Positions 10,151 through 20,401 of a stretch of DNA of 64,000 bases are shown one piece after another. The DNA lies in NCBI GenBank assembly GCA_030068145.1, contig JAPJBO010000199.1, forward strand, positions 62,001-126,000, written 5' to 3'. The translations under genes and the position numbers were made by a program. The notes beneath the pieces are model-generated. The model was given only the letters and a program-made list of their open reading frames with translations. It was not told the origin of the DNA and did no database searches. Source of the DNA: Diplonema papillatum. Taxonomy: Eukaryota > Euglenozoa > Diplonemea > Diplonemida > Diplonemidae. Numbering within the stretch: the first letter of the stretch is position 1; each line of letters begins with the position of its first letter.

Positions 10151-10201
10151 CAGCGGCCGCCAAAACTTGCCGTGTTGCCAGAAAGAAAAACGAAGGCACA
10201 C

Positions 10202-10504
10202 CCGCTGTTTTGAGCGATCCAGTTTGGCTTGCAGCTCGTCGTTGATCTTCTTCAAGACGTCGACCTCGGTCTCTAGTTCGATCAGCCGCCCGCGCGAGGA
10301 AGCGTCGTCGGTTTGGTTGAGCGCCTGCGACTTGCGCATCAGGTCGATGTCCCGCCGGGCCTGCGCCAGGTCGTCTTGCGCGGCGACGAGTGCGTCTTCC
10401 GCTTCGGAGCGGCGCCTGCGCGCCTCCCAGGTTTCAGCGGTGAGCCTCTCGTTCTCGTACCGCACTGCTGACAACCTCTGGTCGATCTCCGCGGATCCCG
10501 CGAC
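10202..10504 (-). CDS. Coiled-coil protein, exon 6
   Basis: The exon encodes 101 codons between acceptor cacccaccag and donor gtgtgcc, phase 0 at both ends. It starts VAGSAEIDQRLSAVRYENER and ends LQAKLDRSKQR. It is continuous heptad repeat rich in Ala/Glu/Arg. Joining it to exon 5 (…RLKE) and exon 7 (EHAAEAE…) keeps the coiled coil unbroken, which supports both junctions. Confidence 0.75.
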
Positions 10505-10614
10505 CTGGTGGGTGGCGAAGGATGGAAGGAAATACAGGGATAGGACCCTGAAAGGACCCTGTTTTGCCGAAAACAGGGGGGTCGTCACTAACGACAAAGA
10601 CACGCAAACGGAAC

Positions 10615-10925
10615 AGGGAAATCCTCGACGTTGCTGCTTCGACTCCGAATGGAAGGGAGGAAAATATAGAGGCAAGGGGCAAATACAATACAAACACAAT
10701 CTGATTTGTTCTTCGCTGACACCACCGTGTGTTGCTTTCTCACTCAGGACTTTGACCTGTTTTGTTTGTGTGATTTGTCGTGTCCGGGGTAGACCCGCAT
10801 GACCTCACGTCCGTTCAACACGTGGTTCGGTAGTTACAACACTTGGGATATCGTCTGTTCTTTGTCGGGCAGCATCGTCGAGCATTACCCTTCAAGCTGG
10901 CGCTTATGTAAAAAAGAGTGAGTGA
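10615..10925 (+). repeat. Dispersed repeat family R1
   Basis: This ~310-bp element carries the phrases 'gacccgcatgacctcacgtc', 'ttcggtagttacaacacttg' and 'agcatcgtcgagcat'. Other copies are at 16545-16750 and 43555-43925, with a partial one at 10965-11050. All are in the same orientation, two to three within introns of this gene. No ORF or terminal repeat is obvious. Confidence 0.75.
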
Positions 10926-11068
10926 AAACAACGTTCAGGGTCCTTTCAGGGTCCTTTCAGGGGGTTACAGCACTTGGGATCCCTGCGGTTCTTTTGTCTG
11001 GCAGCATCGTCGAGCATTTCCTTCCAAGCTGGCGCTTGTGTAAAACAAAAACAAGAGTAAACACAAAC

Positions 11069-11570
11069 CTCCTTCAGCCTTGTGAGTTGGTCCTGGAGGA
11101 CGGCGTTCTCCTGCCGGAGCGCGGCTTGGTTGGCCTCCCGCTCGGCGGACATCTTCATGCATTCCTGCATCCACTCGTCTTCCTTGGCGAGGGCTTGGTG
11201 CATCGCTTGCTTCTCCTTCTGGAGCTTCGAAAAGGCGACGTTCGCTTCGTTTAAGTTGGTGGTCAGCGTGGCCAAGTGCTCTCGGTCGACGATGTACGCC
11301 TCCTTCAGCGCGAGGTGCTGCGCGTGCAGGTCGTTGTACCGGGAGATTTCGTCGGCGATGTCGCTGCGGACGACGCGGAGATCTTCCCACGCCAGGACCA
11401 GGTCCTCGCGCAGGCGGGTCAGCAGCATCACCGCCGCTTGCTCGTCGCCGTGGTGCCGGGCGGCCTTCGCGGCTTGCTCGGTCTTCTCCGCCCGCTCCCT
11501 GTTCTGCTCCCGCAGCAGCTCCATCTCCAGGTCGCGCGACTCGGCGGGCGCGTGCTGGATTGCGGCTTCC
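11069..11570 (-). CDS. Coiled-coil protein, exon 5
   Basis: The 502-bp exon starts after acceptor acacaatgcag with one base completing an Arg codon begun in exon 4, and ends …DQLTRLKE before donor gtttgtg (phase 0). It is long coiled coil: EMELLREQNRERAEKTEQ, then YNDLHAQHLALKEAYIVDRE, then EREANQAALRQENAVLQDQL. A shard of its 5' part lies in the preceding intron at 11938-12042. Confidence 0.75.
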
Positions 11571-11730
11571 CTGCATTGTGTCCTTTTATAGAAGCACGGT
11601 GCGCTCGTGTGCTGTTGGCTGCCGCCGACACACACGCACTGGAGACGGATCAGTGGCAGAGAGCACGCGTAAAACCATACGGCAGGGGGGGTTTCCGAAC
11701 GACACTATTTTGGGGGGGTTCAACAGTATA

Positions 11731-11904
11731 AGGGGAGGGGGTCGAATATAATAACACCTGTGTTATTATTCGATTTGTCGAATACTAGCACAGGTGTTAC
11801 TAAAGGAAGCTCCGGGTGGCCGGACAGTAGCAGGACCGAATAGTGGTAGTGTTTTAAGACAACGAGACGCGTGTCAAATGACTGTTATTATTCGACCCCC
11901 CCTT
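11731..11904. mobile_element. Small inverted-repeat element (MITE-like), family tcgaataataaca
   Basis: The ends are inverted: aggggagggggtcgaat at the left, and the reverse complement of the right end reads aagggggggtcgaataataa. TA lies outside both ends (11729-11730 and 11905-11906), as for Tc1/mariner-type insertion. A subterminal palindrome (ataacacctgtgttattatt) follows the left end. It is 174 bp with no coding capacity. A ~50-bp end fragment of the same family is at 30332-30383. Confidence 0.6.
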
Positions 11905-11937
11905 TATTGGAAGTCCAGTAAAGTACAGGTGACTCGT

Positions 11938-12042
11938 CCGCAGCATCACCGCCGCTTGCTCGTCGCCGTGGTGCTGGGCGGCCTTCGCGGCTTGCTCGGT
12001 CTTCTCCGCCCGCTCCCTGTTCTGCTCCCGCAGCAGCTCAGG
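11938..12042 (-). pseudogene. Shard of exon 5 in the preceding intron
   Basis: This is a nearly exact copy of 11417-11525 (encoding NRERAEKTEQAAKAARHH). It sits between exon 4 and exon 5 in the same orientation, about 370 bp upstream of its parent exon. Confidence 0.8.
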
Positions 12043-12233
12043 GCCATCTCACAGTGTAGTCGCCTTACACAGGGGTACCTCACCTCTGTGTTTAAGATGG
12101 ATTGGCATTCTCGCCCGTTATCCATCTTAATCAAGGGGGTTTGGCTATCCATCTTATGCACGGGGGGGGGGGTGGGTACGGTGAATAAAGGTGCCTCTCG
12201 TTCACGTGGGTTGGAAAATGGAGGGCAGCAGAC

Positions 12234-12410
12234 CTGGCCATGACTCGGAAGCTGTCGACTTCTTCCACGATGCGCTTCGTCTCTTCCGTCGCGGCCTCAG
12301 AAGCGCGGACCAGCTTCGCAGCGAAGGCGGCTCGGTCGTGGTGAGTCTGCGTCATTTCGTCTTCTTGCTCGGTGATCTGGTCGCGCAGGCGGTTCATTTG
12401 CTCTTGCGAT
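12234..12410 (-). CDS. Coiled-coil protein, exon 4
   Basis: The 177-bp exon runs from acceptor cttctcgcag to donor gtctgct, phase 2 at both ends. It encodes SQEQMNRLRDQITEQEDEMT through EEVDSFRVMA. Split Arg codons form on both sides (AG+A with exon 3, AG+G with exon 5), which strongly supports the gene model. Confidence 0.75.
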
Positions 12411-12573
12411 CTGCGAGAAGTTTGTGGTTCCGACCTCTACGATTCCCGTATATTTGGACTGGCAGCTGTGCATCGTAGCATGCAGTGTAGCAGCACACGT
12501 AGCAGTAGTACTGTATCCTCCACATGCAGCGGTGTACTAGCAGCAGCACGTATCTGTTCATACAGAGTACCAC

Positions 12574-13861
12574 GACGTTGTAGGAGTACATGCTACTACC
12601 CTCTACATGGTGTGCACTAGACGTTTTAGGAGTACATGCTACTACCCTCTACATGGTGTGCACTAGACGTTGTAGGAGTACATGCTACTACCCTCTACAT
12701 GGTGTGCCCTAGACGTTGTAGGAGTACATGCTACTACCCTCTACATGGTGTGCACTAGACGTTGTAGGAGTACATGCTACTACCCTCTACATGGTGTGCA
12801 CTAGACGTTGTAGGAGTACATGCTACTACCCTCTACATGGTGTGCACTAGACGTTGTAGGAGTACATGCTACTACCCTCTACATGGTGTGCACTAGACGT
12901 TGTAGGAGTACATGCTACTACCCTCTACATGGTGTGCACTAGACGTTGTAGGAGTACATGCTACTACCCTCTACATGGTGTGCACTAGACGTTGTAGGAG
13001 TACATGCTACTACCCTCTACATGGTGTGCACTAGACGTTGTAGGAGTACATGCTACTACCCTCTACATGGTGTGCACTAGACGTTGTAGGAGTACATGCT
13101 ACTACCCTCTACATGGTGTGCACTAGACGTTGTAGGAGTACATGCTACTACCCTCTACATGGTGTGCACTAGACGTTGTAGGAGTACATGCTACTACCCT
13201 CTACATGGTGTGCACTAGACGTTGTAGGAGTACATGCTACTACCCTCTACATGGTGTGCACTAGACGTTGTAGGAGTACATGCTACTACCCTCTACATGG
13301 TGTGCACTAGACGTTGTAGGAGTACATGCTACTACCCTCTACATGGTGTGCACTAGACGTTGTAGGAGTACATGCTACTACCCTCTACATGGTGTGCACT
13401 AGACGTTGTAGGAGTACATGCTACTACCCTCTACATGGTGTGCACTAGACGTTGTAGGAGTACATGCTACTACCCTCTACATGGTGTGCACTAGACGTTG
13501 TAGGAGTACATGCTACTACCCTCTACATGGTGTGCACTAGACGTTGTAGGAGTACATGCTACTACCCTCTACATGGTGTGCACTAGACGTTGTAGGAGTA
13601 CATGCTACTACCCTCTACATGGTGTGCACTAGACGTTGTAGGAGTACATGCTACTACCCTCTACATGGTGTGCACTAGACGTTGTAGGAGTACATGCTAC
13701 TACCCTCTACATGGTGTGCACTAGACGTTGTAGGAGTACATGCTACTACCCTCTACATGGTGTGCACTAGACGTTGTAGGGGTACGTGCTACTACCCTCT
13801 ACATGGTGTGCACTCGACGTTGTAGGAGTACATGCTACTACCCTCTACATGGTGTGCACTA
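12574..13861. repeat. 46-bp satellite array, left part (about 28 copies)
   Basis: The unit contains gacgttgtaggagtacatgc and tactaccctctacatggtgt. Copies are almost identical, with a few variants at both edges (gacgttttagg, gccctagacg, ggtacgtgc). The array continues at 14839 after an inserted element. It lies in intron 3 of the coiled-coil gene. Confidence 0.95.
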
Positions 13862-14838
13862 CTGGGGGGGGCCAATTACAATTGAGCCCAATTGTAATAT
13901 AACGATACACGGCGTGGAATTGGGGGGCCTCAGACCCCCCCCAAAAACACTAGTGGATTACAATTGAAGTGCAGATTGCCTGTTAGAAACACGTTGTTGT
14001 CGGGACTAAATGACGCAGTGTGAGTACAAAAACTGAAGGGAAAACCTTCACACAACAAGCGAAAGGTTCGAGCCCGCATTTTGGACTCCGAGCCCTGATT
14101 TCTCGTGCACCGGGTCGGAAATACCCAACTGGTGCATGCCGTGGGTGTTTCCACCAACACCTGGCAAGACTCCTGCCAAGGCTCTTGGCAAGAGAGTACC
14201 CTAACTTGGGCCTAAGGTTCACTTTTTTGGGGCGGTTGCTCAGTAACAGAGTTTCCAACAGGGCGACCGCAGTCCGACGAACTTACTGCTTTCTCTTTTT
14301 GACAGAGAGCGGTGGCGGCAGACGGGCACCACCGATAAATCCGGGGATAGCACGGTCACGATTGGCAGTGTCTCCGGCTGGCTCCGAAGCTCAACTCCGG
14401 AGCTGGCTCAGCAGCTCCGGAGCCACCGCCACACTGCGATTGCCGGCCCATTGCCATGTTTGTGCTTCATGATCCCCGCACACAGCCAGCTCCAAGACTT
14501 TGGCACGAGCAACGGCATCAGCGACATCATGATGATCATGCTCAAAACCTTTGGAAGACCCGGGTTCGGCATGCACACCAAACCCTCGTTTTAAGATTTC
14601 TTCTCCGCTTTGGAGGTCTAACATGACTGTTCCAAAAAAAACCGAAACGAAAACGGCCCTGAAACCGCCTCACTGGCTGGCTCACACTCAACAGCAGTGT
14701 GAAAGTGTCAGCCGTACAGTAACATTACAATTCAATTGTATTATACGGTTGGGATGCGCCGATTCCCCGAAAAAAAAGTTCAATTGTATTATACGGTTCA
14801 ATCGTATGATACGGTTCAATAGTAATTAGCCCCCCCAG
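13862..14838. mobile_element. 977-bp non-autonomous element with TA target duplication, inserted in the satellite
   Basis: The satellite reads gcacTAgacg when uninterrupted. Here it is gcacTA, then the element, then TAgacg, so the insertion duplicated TA. The ends are inverted: ctggggggggccaattacaa at the left, and the reverse complement of the right end is ctgggggggctaattactat. A TA duplication is the hallmark of the Tc1/mariner (IS630) superfamily. No transposase frame is present, so it would need one in trans. Internally it contains a B-box-like ggttcgagcc near 14066 and an Asn/Leu-free, non-coding GC-mixed core. Confidence 0.85.
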
Positions 14839-16168
14839 TAGACGTTGTAGGAGTACATGCTACTACCCTCTACATGGTGTGCACTAGACGTTGTAGGAGT
14901 ACATGCTACTACCCTCTACATGGTGTGCACTAGACGTTGTAGGAGTACATGCTACTACCCTCTACATGGTGTGCACTAGACGTTGTAGGAGTACATGCTA
15001 CTACCCTCTACATGGTGTGCACTAGACGTTGTAGGAGTACATGCTACTACCCTCTACATGGTGTGCACTAGACGTTGTAGGAGTACATGCTACTACCCTC
15101 TACATGGTGTGCACTAGACGTTGTAGGAGTACATGCTACTACCCTCTACATGGTGTGCACTAGACGTTGTAGGAGTACATGCTACTACCCTCTACATGGT
15201 GTGCACTAGACGTTGTAGGAGTACATGCTACTACCCTCTACATGGTGTGCACTAGACGTTGTAGGAGTACATGCTACTACCCTCTACATGGTGTGCACTA
15301 GACGTTGTAGGAGTACATGCTACTACCCTCTACATGGTGTGCACTAGACGTTGTAGGAGTACATGCTACTACCCTCTACATGGTGTGCACTAGACGTTGT
15401 AGGAGTACATGCTACTACCCTCTACATGGTGTGCACTAGACGTTGTAGGAGTACATGCTACTACCCTCTACATGGTGTGCACTAGACGTTGTAGGAGTAC
15501 ATGCTACTACCCTCTACATGGTGTGCACTAGACGTTGTAGGAGTACATGCTACTACCCTCTACATGGTGTGCACTAGACGTTGTAGGAGTACATGCTACT
15601 ACCCTCTACATGGTGTGCACTAGACGTTGTAGGAGTACATGCTACTACCCTCTACATGGTGTGCACTAGACGTTGTAGGAGTACATGCTACTACCCTCTA
15701 CATGGTGTGCACTAGACGTTGTAGGAGTACATGCTACTACCCTCTACATGGTGTGCACTAGACGTTGTAGGAGTACATGCTACTACCCTCTACATGGTGT
15801 GCACTAGACGTTGTAGGAGTACATGCTACTACCCTCTACATGGTGTGCACTAGACGTTGTAGGAGTACATGCTACTACCCTCTACATGGTGTGCACTAGA
15901 CGTTGTAGGAGTACATGCTACTACCCTCTACATGGTGTGCACTAGACGTTGTAGGAGTACATGCTACTACCCTCTACATGGTGTGCACTAGACGTTGTAG
16001 GAGTACATGCTACTACCCTCTACATGGTGTGCACTAGACGTTGTAGGAGTACATGCTACTACCCTCTACATGGTGTGCACTAGACGTTGTAGGAGTACAT
16101 GCTACTACCCTCTACATGGTGTGCACTAGACGTTGTAGGAGTACATGCTACTACCCTCTACATGGTGT
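14839..16168. repeat. 46-bp satellite array, right part (about 29 copies)
   Basis: This is the same unit and phase as 12574-13861. Together the two parts make about 57 units. The near-perfect identity suggests recent amplification or homogenisation. Confidence 0.95.
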
Positions 16169-16289
16169 AGTGCATCAGCAATAGCGTAGCATGCAGCTAT
16201 CAATCGGTACCCCAAGCCTAGGGGCCCAAGGTGTTAAAAAGTTCTGAACAGAGAAGTGATGTCCTAACGTGATGGTACAGCCGGCATGA

Positions 16290-16750
16290 CTTTTGTTCGT
16301 GCGTATGGGTTGTCACCTGTTGTGGTAATTTTCGCAGTACGCTGCTAACCGTACTACTTTTTATTAATGACAACCGCGGTTGCCACCAAAAAGGAAAGGC
16401 GCTTCGTTTTGCTTGTGCGTGCCGGTGATCGGGTTTTCACTTGTATTTACCCTGGGTCATATTCAGGTCAGGAACTCTGATCAACCACCAAAACACGCAG
16501 CTACGTCCTTTTAGCCTCGCCCAATACACTGAAGGGCAACCAAGGTTGTAAGCTGTGTGTTCTTCGCTTACACCACCGTGTGTTGTTTTCTCACCCAGGA
16601 CTTGACGTGTTGTGTTTGTGTGATTGGGTAGACCCGCATGACCTCACGTCCGTTCAACCCGTGGTTCGGTAGTTACAGCACTTGGGATCCCTTCTGTTCT
16701 TTGGCAGCATCGTCGAGCATTTCCTTTCAAGCTGGCGCTTATGCAAAATA
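16290..16750 (+). repeat. Composite of three dispersed repeats (356-bp family relic, R7, R1)
   Basis: 16290-16385 resembles the 356-bp unit (gtacgctgctaaccgt, tgacaaccgcggtt). 16370-16560 is family R7 (ctgatcaaccaccaaaacac), also at 24100-24290 inverted and 51560-51745. 16545-16750 is family R1. No gene is seen. Confidence 0.6.
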
Positions 16751-16779
16751 CTAGGCGTGTGTTTGTTTGTACGTGCTGG

Positions 16780-16840
16780 GGGAGGATTCGCCTGTTAGTG
16801 ATTGATGGTGAGTGAATACGATCGTTAGGCGAATCCTCCC
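16780..16840. repeat. Hairpin element with 14-bp arms
   Basis: gggaggattcgcct pairs with aggcgaatcctccc. A related hairpin lies at 31201-31263, and derived pieces (gggaggagataagcctgacg) recur three times at 60070, 60870 and 61410. It is flanked by the phrase 'gctgccagcgttctc', seen in several repeats. Confidence 0.6.
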
Positions 16841-16883
16841 AAACACGCTGCCAGCGTTCTCCTTCGTGTTTACGACGGCACAC

Positions 16884-17386
16884 CTTGTGATGTCTTCGCT
16901 GGCGCGTCGCAGCTGCTCGTTGAGGCGCTCCATCATGAGGTGCAAGTTGTTGTTCTCCTGCTTCATGGCGTCGAGCTGCTGCAGGGCGTCGTTGATCTCG
17001 CGCTGGTTGATTTCGTCTGCCTTCTCCTTCAGCGTTAGCTGGTTGCGCCCGCTGGAGACTTCCTGCACGAGCTCCGCGTGTGTCAGCTGCGCCTTGTCGA
17101 GCTGTGCCTTCAGCATTAAAATCTCGTCTTTCTGCTCTATTTCGACGCGCGTGAGCTCGCGCTTGTCCTGGATGAGCGAGCTGAGTTCGTCGCCCATGCG
17201 GCGGGCCTCCATCTCGTATTGGTGCTGCCGGCGTTGGATTTCGGCGTCCCGCTCCTTGTTGCGGCCGACGAGCTCCTTCGCGACCTTCTCCAGGTTCTCG
17301 CGCATGGTGGCAACCTCCTTCTTCGCCTTGCGCATCTGCTCTTCCTTCAGCGACAGTTCTTTGTCTTGTTCGGCGAGCATCGAGGT
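16884..17386 (-). CDS. Coiled-coil protein, exon 3
   Basis: The 503-bp exon runs from acceptor cccgacag to donor gtgtgcc, phase 0 to phase 2. It begins TSMLAEQDKELSLKEEQMRK and ends …RRASEDIT plus two bases of an Arg codon. It is an uninterrupted coiled coil of ~167 residues dominated by Lys, Glu and Gln. The internal ATG at 17380 could start a shorter product if trans-spliced, but the phase-0 match with exon 2 (…HRLEVI) argues for an internal exon. Confidence 0.75.
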
Positions 17387-17526
17387 CTGTCGGGGTTTAG
17401 CGCTATTTGTGGATCAGAAGGTCGGCATTTCAAAGTCTCCGGTTGACTGTAGAGTGGGGATGGGGGTTGAAGGGGTTGAAAACAGTGAGAGAGCATCTGT
17501 CACAGGGGTTTTTAGCGTTATTTGTG

Positions 17527-17765
17527 GATTGTTTTTAGAGTTAAAGTTCGCTTGAAATTCCGGGGGTTTAGAGTCTCCGCGTGACCGTTCATGAATGGGT
17601 TCTCTTAGAGCAAGAAAGGGCTATATGGTTACGGGTTGTATGTTTGGTGCACGCTTTCGTTACGGGTTATGGCTAGCCATGTCCGGGACTGTTTGTGACC
17701 GACACCAAGTACATTCTTTCGTGGAGTGTAGTCTTGGGTCCCCCACGTTCTACAAGTTGAGCGTT
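17527..17765 (+). repeat. Dispersed repeat family R5, copy 1
   Basis: About 240 bp (tttttagagttaaagttcgc, then accgttcatgaatgggttct) recur at 19845-20085 with over 90% identity. Shorter relics (aaagtctccgggtgaccgtt) occur near 57450, 59950, 60750 and 61290. Confidence 0.75.
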
Positions 17766-18591
17766 GAGTTCTTTAAAGTGCAAGTGCCATCAAGGCAGGC
17801 GAGCACTTGTTGAGCACAGGTGAGCAGGGGTGCCTTGTAGCCCGTACCGGTCCGCGTTTTTATGTATTTTCTCGTAGAGTAGTGCTTGGGTTTCGTGACA
17901 CTTGCGGCGCTTCACGTGGTGCGGGTTGTTTCCGTCCTAATATAAGGTTTGATTGTGCGGTCGTTTCTTGTGTTTCCGGCGATATTCGCTCAGTCAGTTG
18001 CCTGTGACGGCGTTCATTGAGTTGTTTGAATTAGTTCACTTACAGTAGCTGCTGATCTGCTGCGATGGTCTGCGGTTTCCAAAGCGGAGCGATGGCGGAG
18101 CTGCGGACGAGTGCGGGGGAGGCTGATTTTGATCCATGGTGCGCGAACTTCTGTTGAAGAAGGATGATGCAGGTTGGGAGGTGTGCTGATTCCTGAGGGA
18201 GTTGAGGGAATGGTGATTGGGTCGGAGCGTATGGGGCTAAGAAACGGTTGCTTGGCCAGGAGAGGGGTTTGAAAACGGGGGGTTTATCTGCTGCTGATCT
18301 GCTGCGGTGGACTGCGAGTGACAGAGCGTAGCGATGGCGTAGCTGAGGGGATGTTTGCAGGCTGGTGCACGGGAGAGTTGGTGATGATGATGTGCAGGAT
18401 GTCCGCTGATAGCGGGGAGTTTCGAGGACTCGGAGGATTCTTGACGCGCAAGGGTGTTGGGGGAAGTTGGGTACCGCGAGAGTAGTACTTCTTGGGGTGT
18501 TGGTATTGCTTGGCCGGGGTGTTGGGAACGAACGCGGTGTGTCTACTGCTTCATCATGTTGTTGCCGGTTGAGGGGTTGCTGCCGCTGTCT

Positions 18592-19056
18592 TCACTTCTT
18601 GCCCACTGCGTGTAGGGCCCATGTTGCCCATTCAGCGCACTTGTCCTCCGGTAGCTGACTGCGAACGCGTAGAGCTACACTTCGGATCACCGCGCGGTTT
18701 CCTTTCGCGAAGGCATCCAGAACCTGCATTCGGGAGGGTGTTTTGCCCCCGAACTCTGGCCTTAGATCCGCCTCCGGTCGGAACCAACTGAGGTGCGCTG
18801 CGTCGTCCGCCGTCAAAACGTGATGGGAGGTGGCCTTTTCATTGCACCCTCCTAGGCCGCATATCTCCGTTGTGCCGTCTTGTAATACCGAGCGCCTCAC
18901 TAGCGCCTGCAGCAGATCCACTGCTCCACTGACCTTCCGGAGCTGGTGCAGCGTCTTGCCGTTGATGCTGCTCCGTGGTGCGTTTAGCCGCTCTCGGAGT
19001 CTGCTGTTCCTCTGATGATCGAGGGCTTTTCGGACAAATCTGCCGATCTCCTCCAT
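18592..19056 (-). CDS. Hypothetical 154-aa protein nested in intron 2
   Basis: A complete ATG-to-stop frame on the same strand as the host gene encodes MEEIGRFVRKALDHQRNSRL… and ends WALHAVGKK. It is mixed charged, with no signal peptide or membrane segment. The centre (a helix around GAVDLLQALVRRSVL, then HHVLTADDAAHL) weakly resembles the middle and third helices of a histone fold, but I could not confirm this by eye. It could be a nested gene, an unrecognised exon or the remnant of a mobile element. The region just downstream (18040-18440) has repeated gctgatctgctgc motifs. Confidence 0.4.
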   Translation of the reverse strand: MEEIGRFVRKALDHQRNSRLRERLNAPRSSINGKTLHQLRKVSGAVDLLQALVRRSVLQDGTTEICGLGGCNEKATSHHVLTADDAAHLSWFRPEADLRPEFGGKTPSRMQVLDAFAKGNRAVIRSVALRVRSQLPEDKCAEWATWALHAVGKK

Positions 19057-19739
19057 CGTTTTTTTGTGTTTCCGACGATCCGAATGGACGTTCAGATTGG
19101 TGTCTTTCGACCTTTTTAATGCTTGTGAAGTTCAGCTTAGTGCGTGCTTGTGGTGATCGGTGGGGTTCCCAAAAGAAAATTTTCGTGTTATCGTATCTTC
19201 GAGCTTGACTTGATCTCGTGCATTAGCCAAGTGGCCCATTCTGTTGCTTTCCCGCTGGGCTCCTGATTTCCCCCCCCCTTTTTTTTTTTTTTTTTTTACT
19301 CAGTTAGTCTAACACATTGCACTGTGAGCGCGATCTGCTGGCTTGCCGACCGATTACTTTCGACGCGTTTTACTTTCCCCCCAGCCTTTTCACAGGGTAG
19401 ATTTTGACTGTGTCACCCCTAGCGGTGTAACGAAGCAGCCTTGCGAGGGAGGCACTGTGTACACTTGCTAGACCCCTACCCTCCACCGAGTGCAGTGTAG
19501 TCTGGACTTTCCGATCCTTTGGTGTCGGTGGCAACCTCTTTCTTCGCCTTTGGACAAAGCTGCGAAGGTGTGTCGCTCCGCCCGAGCCACCGAAGCGACA
19601 GCTTTGACCCCAAAACGCCCCCAGAACCACCCCCCATAAACGGTCAAGATCTGCAAATCGGGAACCTCTCAACTAATACCCTGGCTCTGTCCCCAGGGGT
19701 TCTGCTCTCTTAAGGTCAGCGGTGTGTCTGGCTTGTGTA

Positions 19740-20085
19740 CGGCGGCTGATCGTAGCTCGCCACAGCCAGGACCACCCGTGCACCAGAGCACAGGCGAAGC
19801 CGTCATGGAGGAGGCCCCTACAACTGTGTCTCAGCCGGCATATTTTTAGAGTTATAGTTCTAGTCGCTTGAAATTCCGGGGTTTTAGGGTTTCCGTGTGA
19901 CCGTTCATGAATGGGTTCTCTTAGAGCAAGAAAGGGCTATGTGGTTACGGGTTGTTTATTTAGTGCACGCTTTCGTTATGGGTTATGGCTAGCCACGTCC
20001 GGGACTGTTTGTGACCGACACCAAGTACATTCCTTCGTGGAGTGTAGTCTTGGGCCCCCCACGTTCTACAAGTTGAGCAGGGGTT
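19740..20085 (+). repeat. Partial 356-bp unit joined to R5 copy 2
   Basis: 19740-19845 matches the accagagcacaggcgaa and ctacaactgtgtctcagccg part of the 356-bp unit. It runs directly into a second copy of R5 at 'tatttttagagtt'. Confidence 0.65.
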
Positions 20086-20401
20086 GCCTTGTAGCCCGTA
20101 CCGGTCTGTTGTCCGCGTTCATATGTATTTTCTCGCAGTGTGGTGCTTGGATTTCGCGGCACTTGCGGTGCTTCACGTGGTGCGGGTTGTTACCGTCCTA
20201 AAATAAGGTTTTTTTTGGGTAGATTTGCAGGGTAAAACTGTTCGTTGTTCGCCACAGTTAAGGCACTCTGGGCACACTGGGTACCCGTGGTTAGTGAGGT
20301 TATTCGTCTGATGGAGTCGTCGTTGATGTGCGTTGTTTACAGTGCTTCTTTTTGCACCAGGGCGTATGGTGCCGTAGACTTTTGAAGAGTGGTTTCCAGG
20401 T

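Larger units (their letters stand above)
2397..10201 (-). other. Intron 6 of the coiled-coil gene (7.8 kb)
   Basis: The intron is bounded by donor gtgtgcc next to exon 6 and acceptor cctgcag next to exon 7, both phase 0. From left to right it holds a tRNA-like element, a degenerate minisatellite, an exon 7 shard with its own acceptor, a LINE, a second shard and a seven-copy 53-bp array. Apart from the LINE ORF no coding signal is seen. Confidence 0.65.

Noticed and set aside
12574..16168. CRISPR-like array
   Set aside because: Units are contiguous 46-bp repeats with no spacers, in a eukaryotic intron; the same applies to the 53-, 68- and 356-bp arrays.
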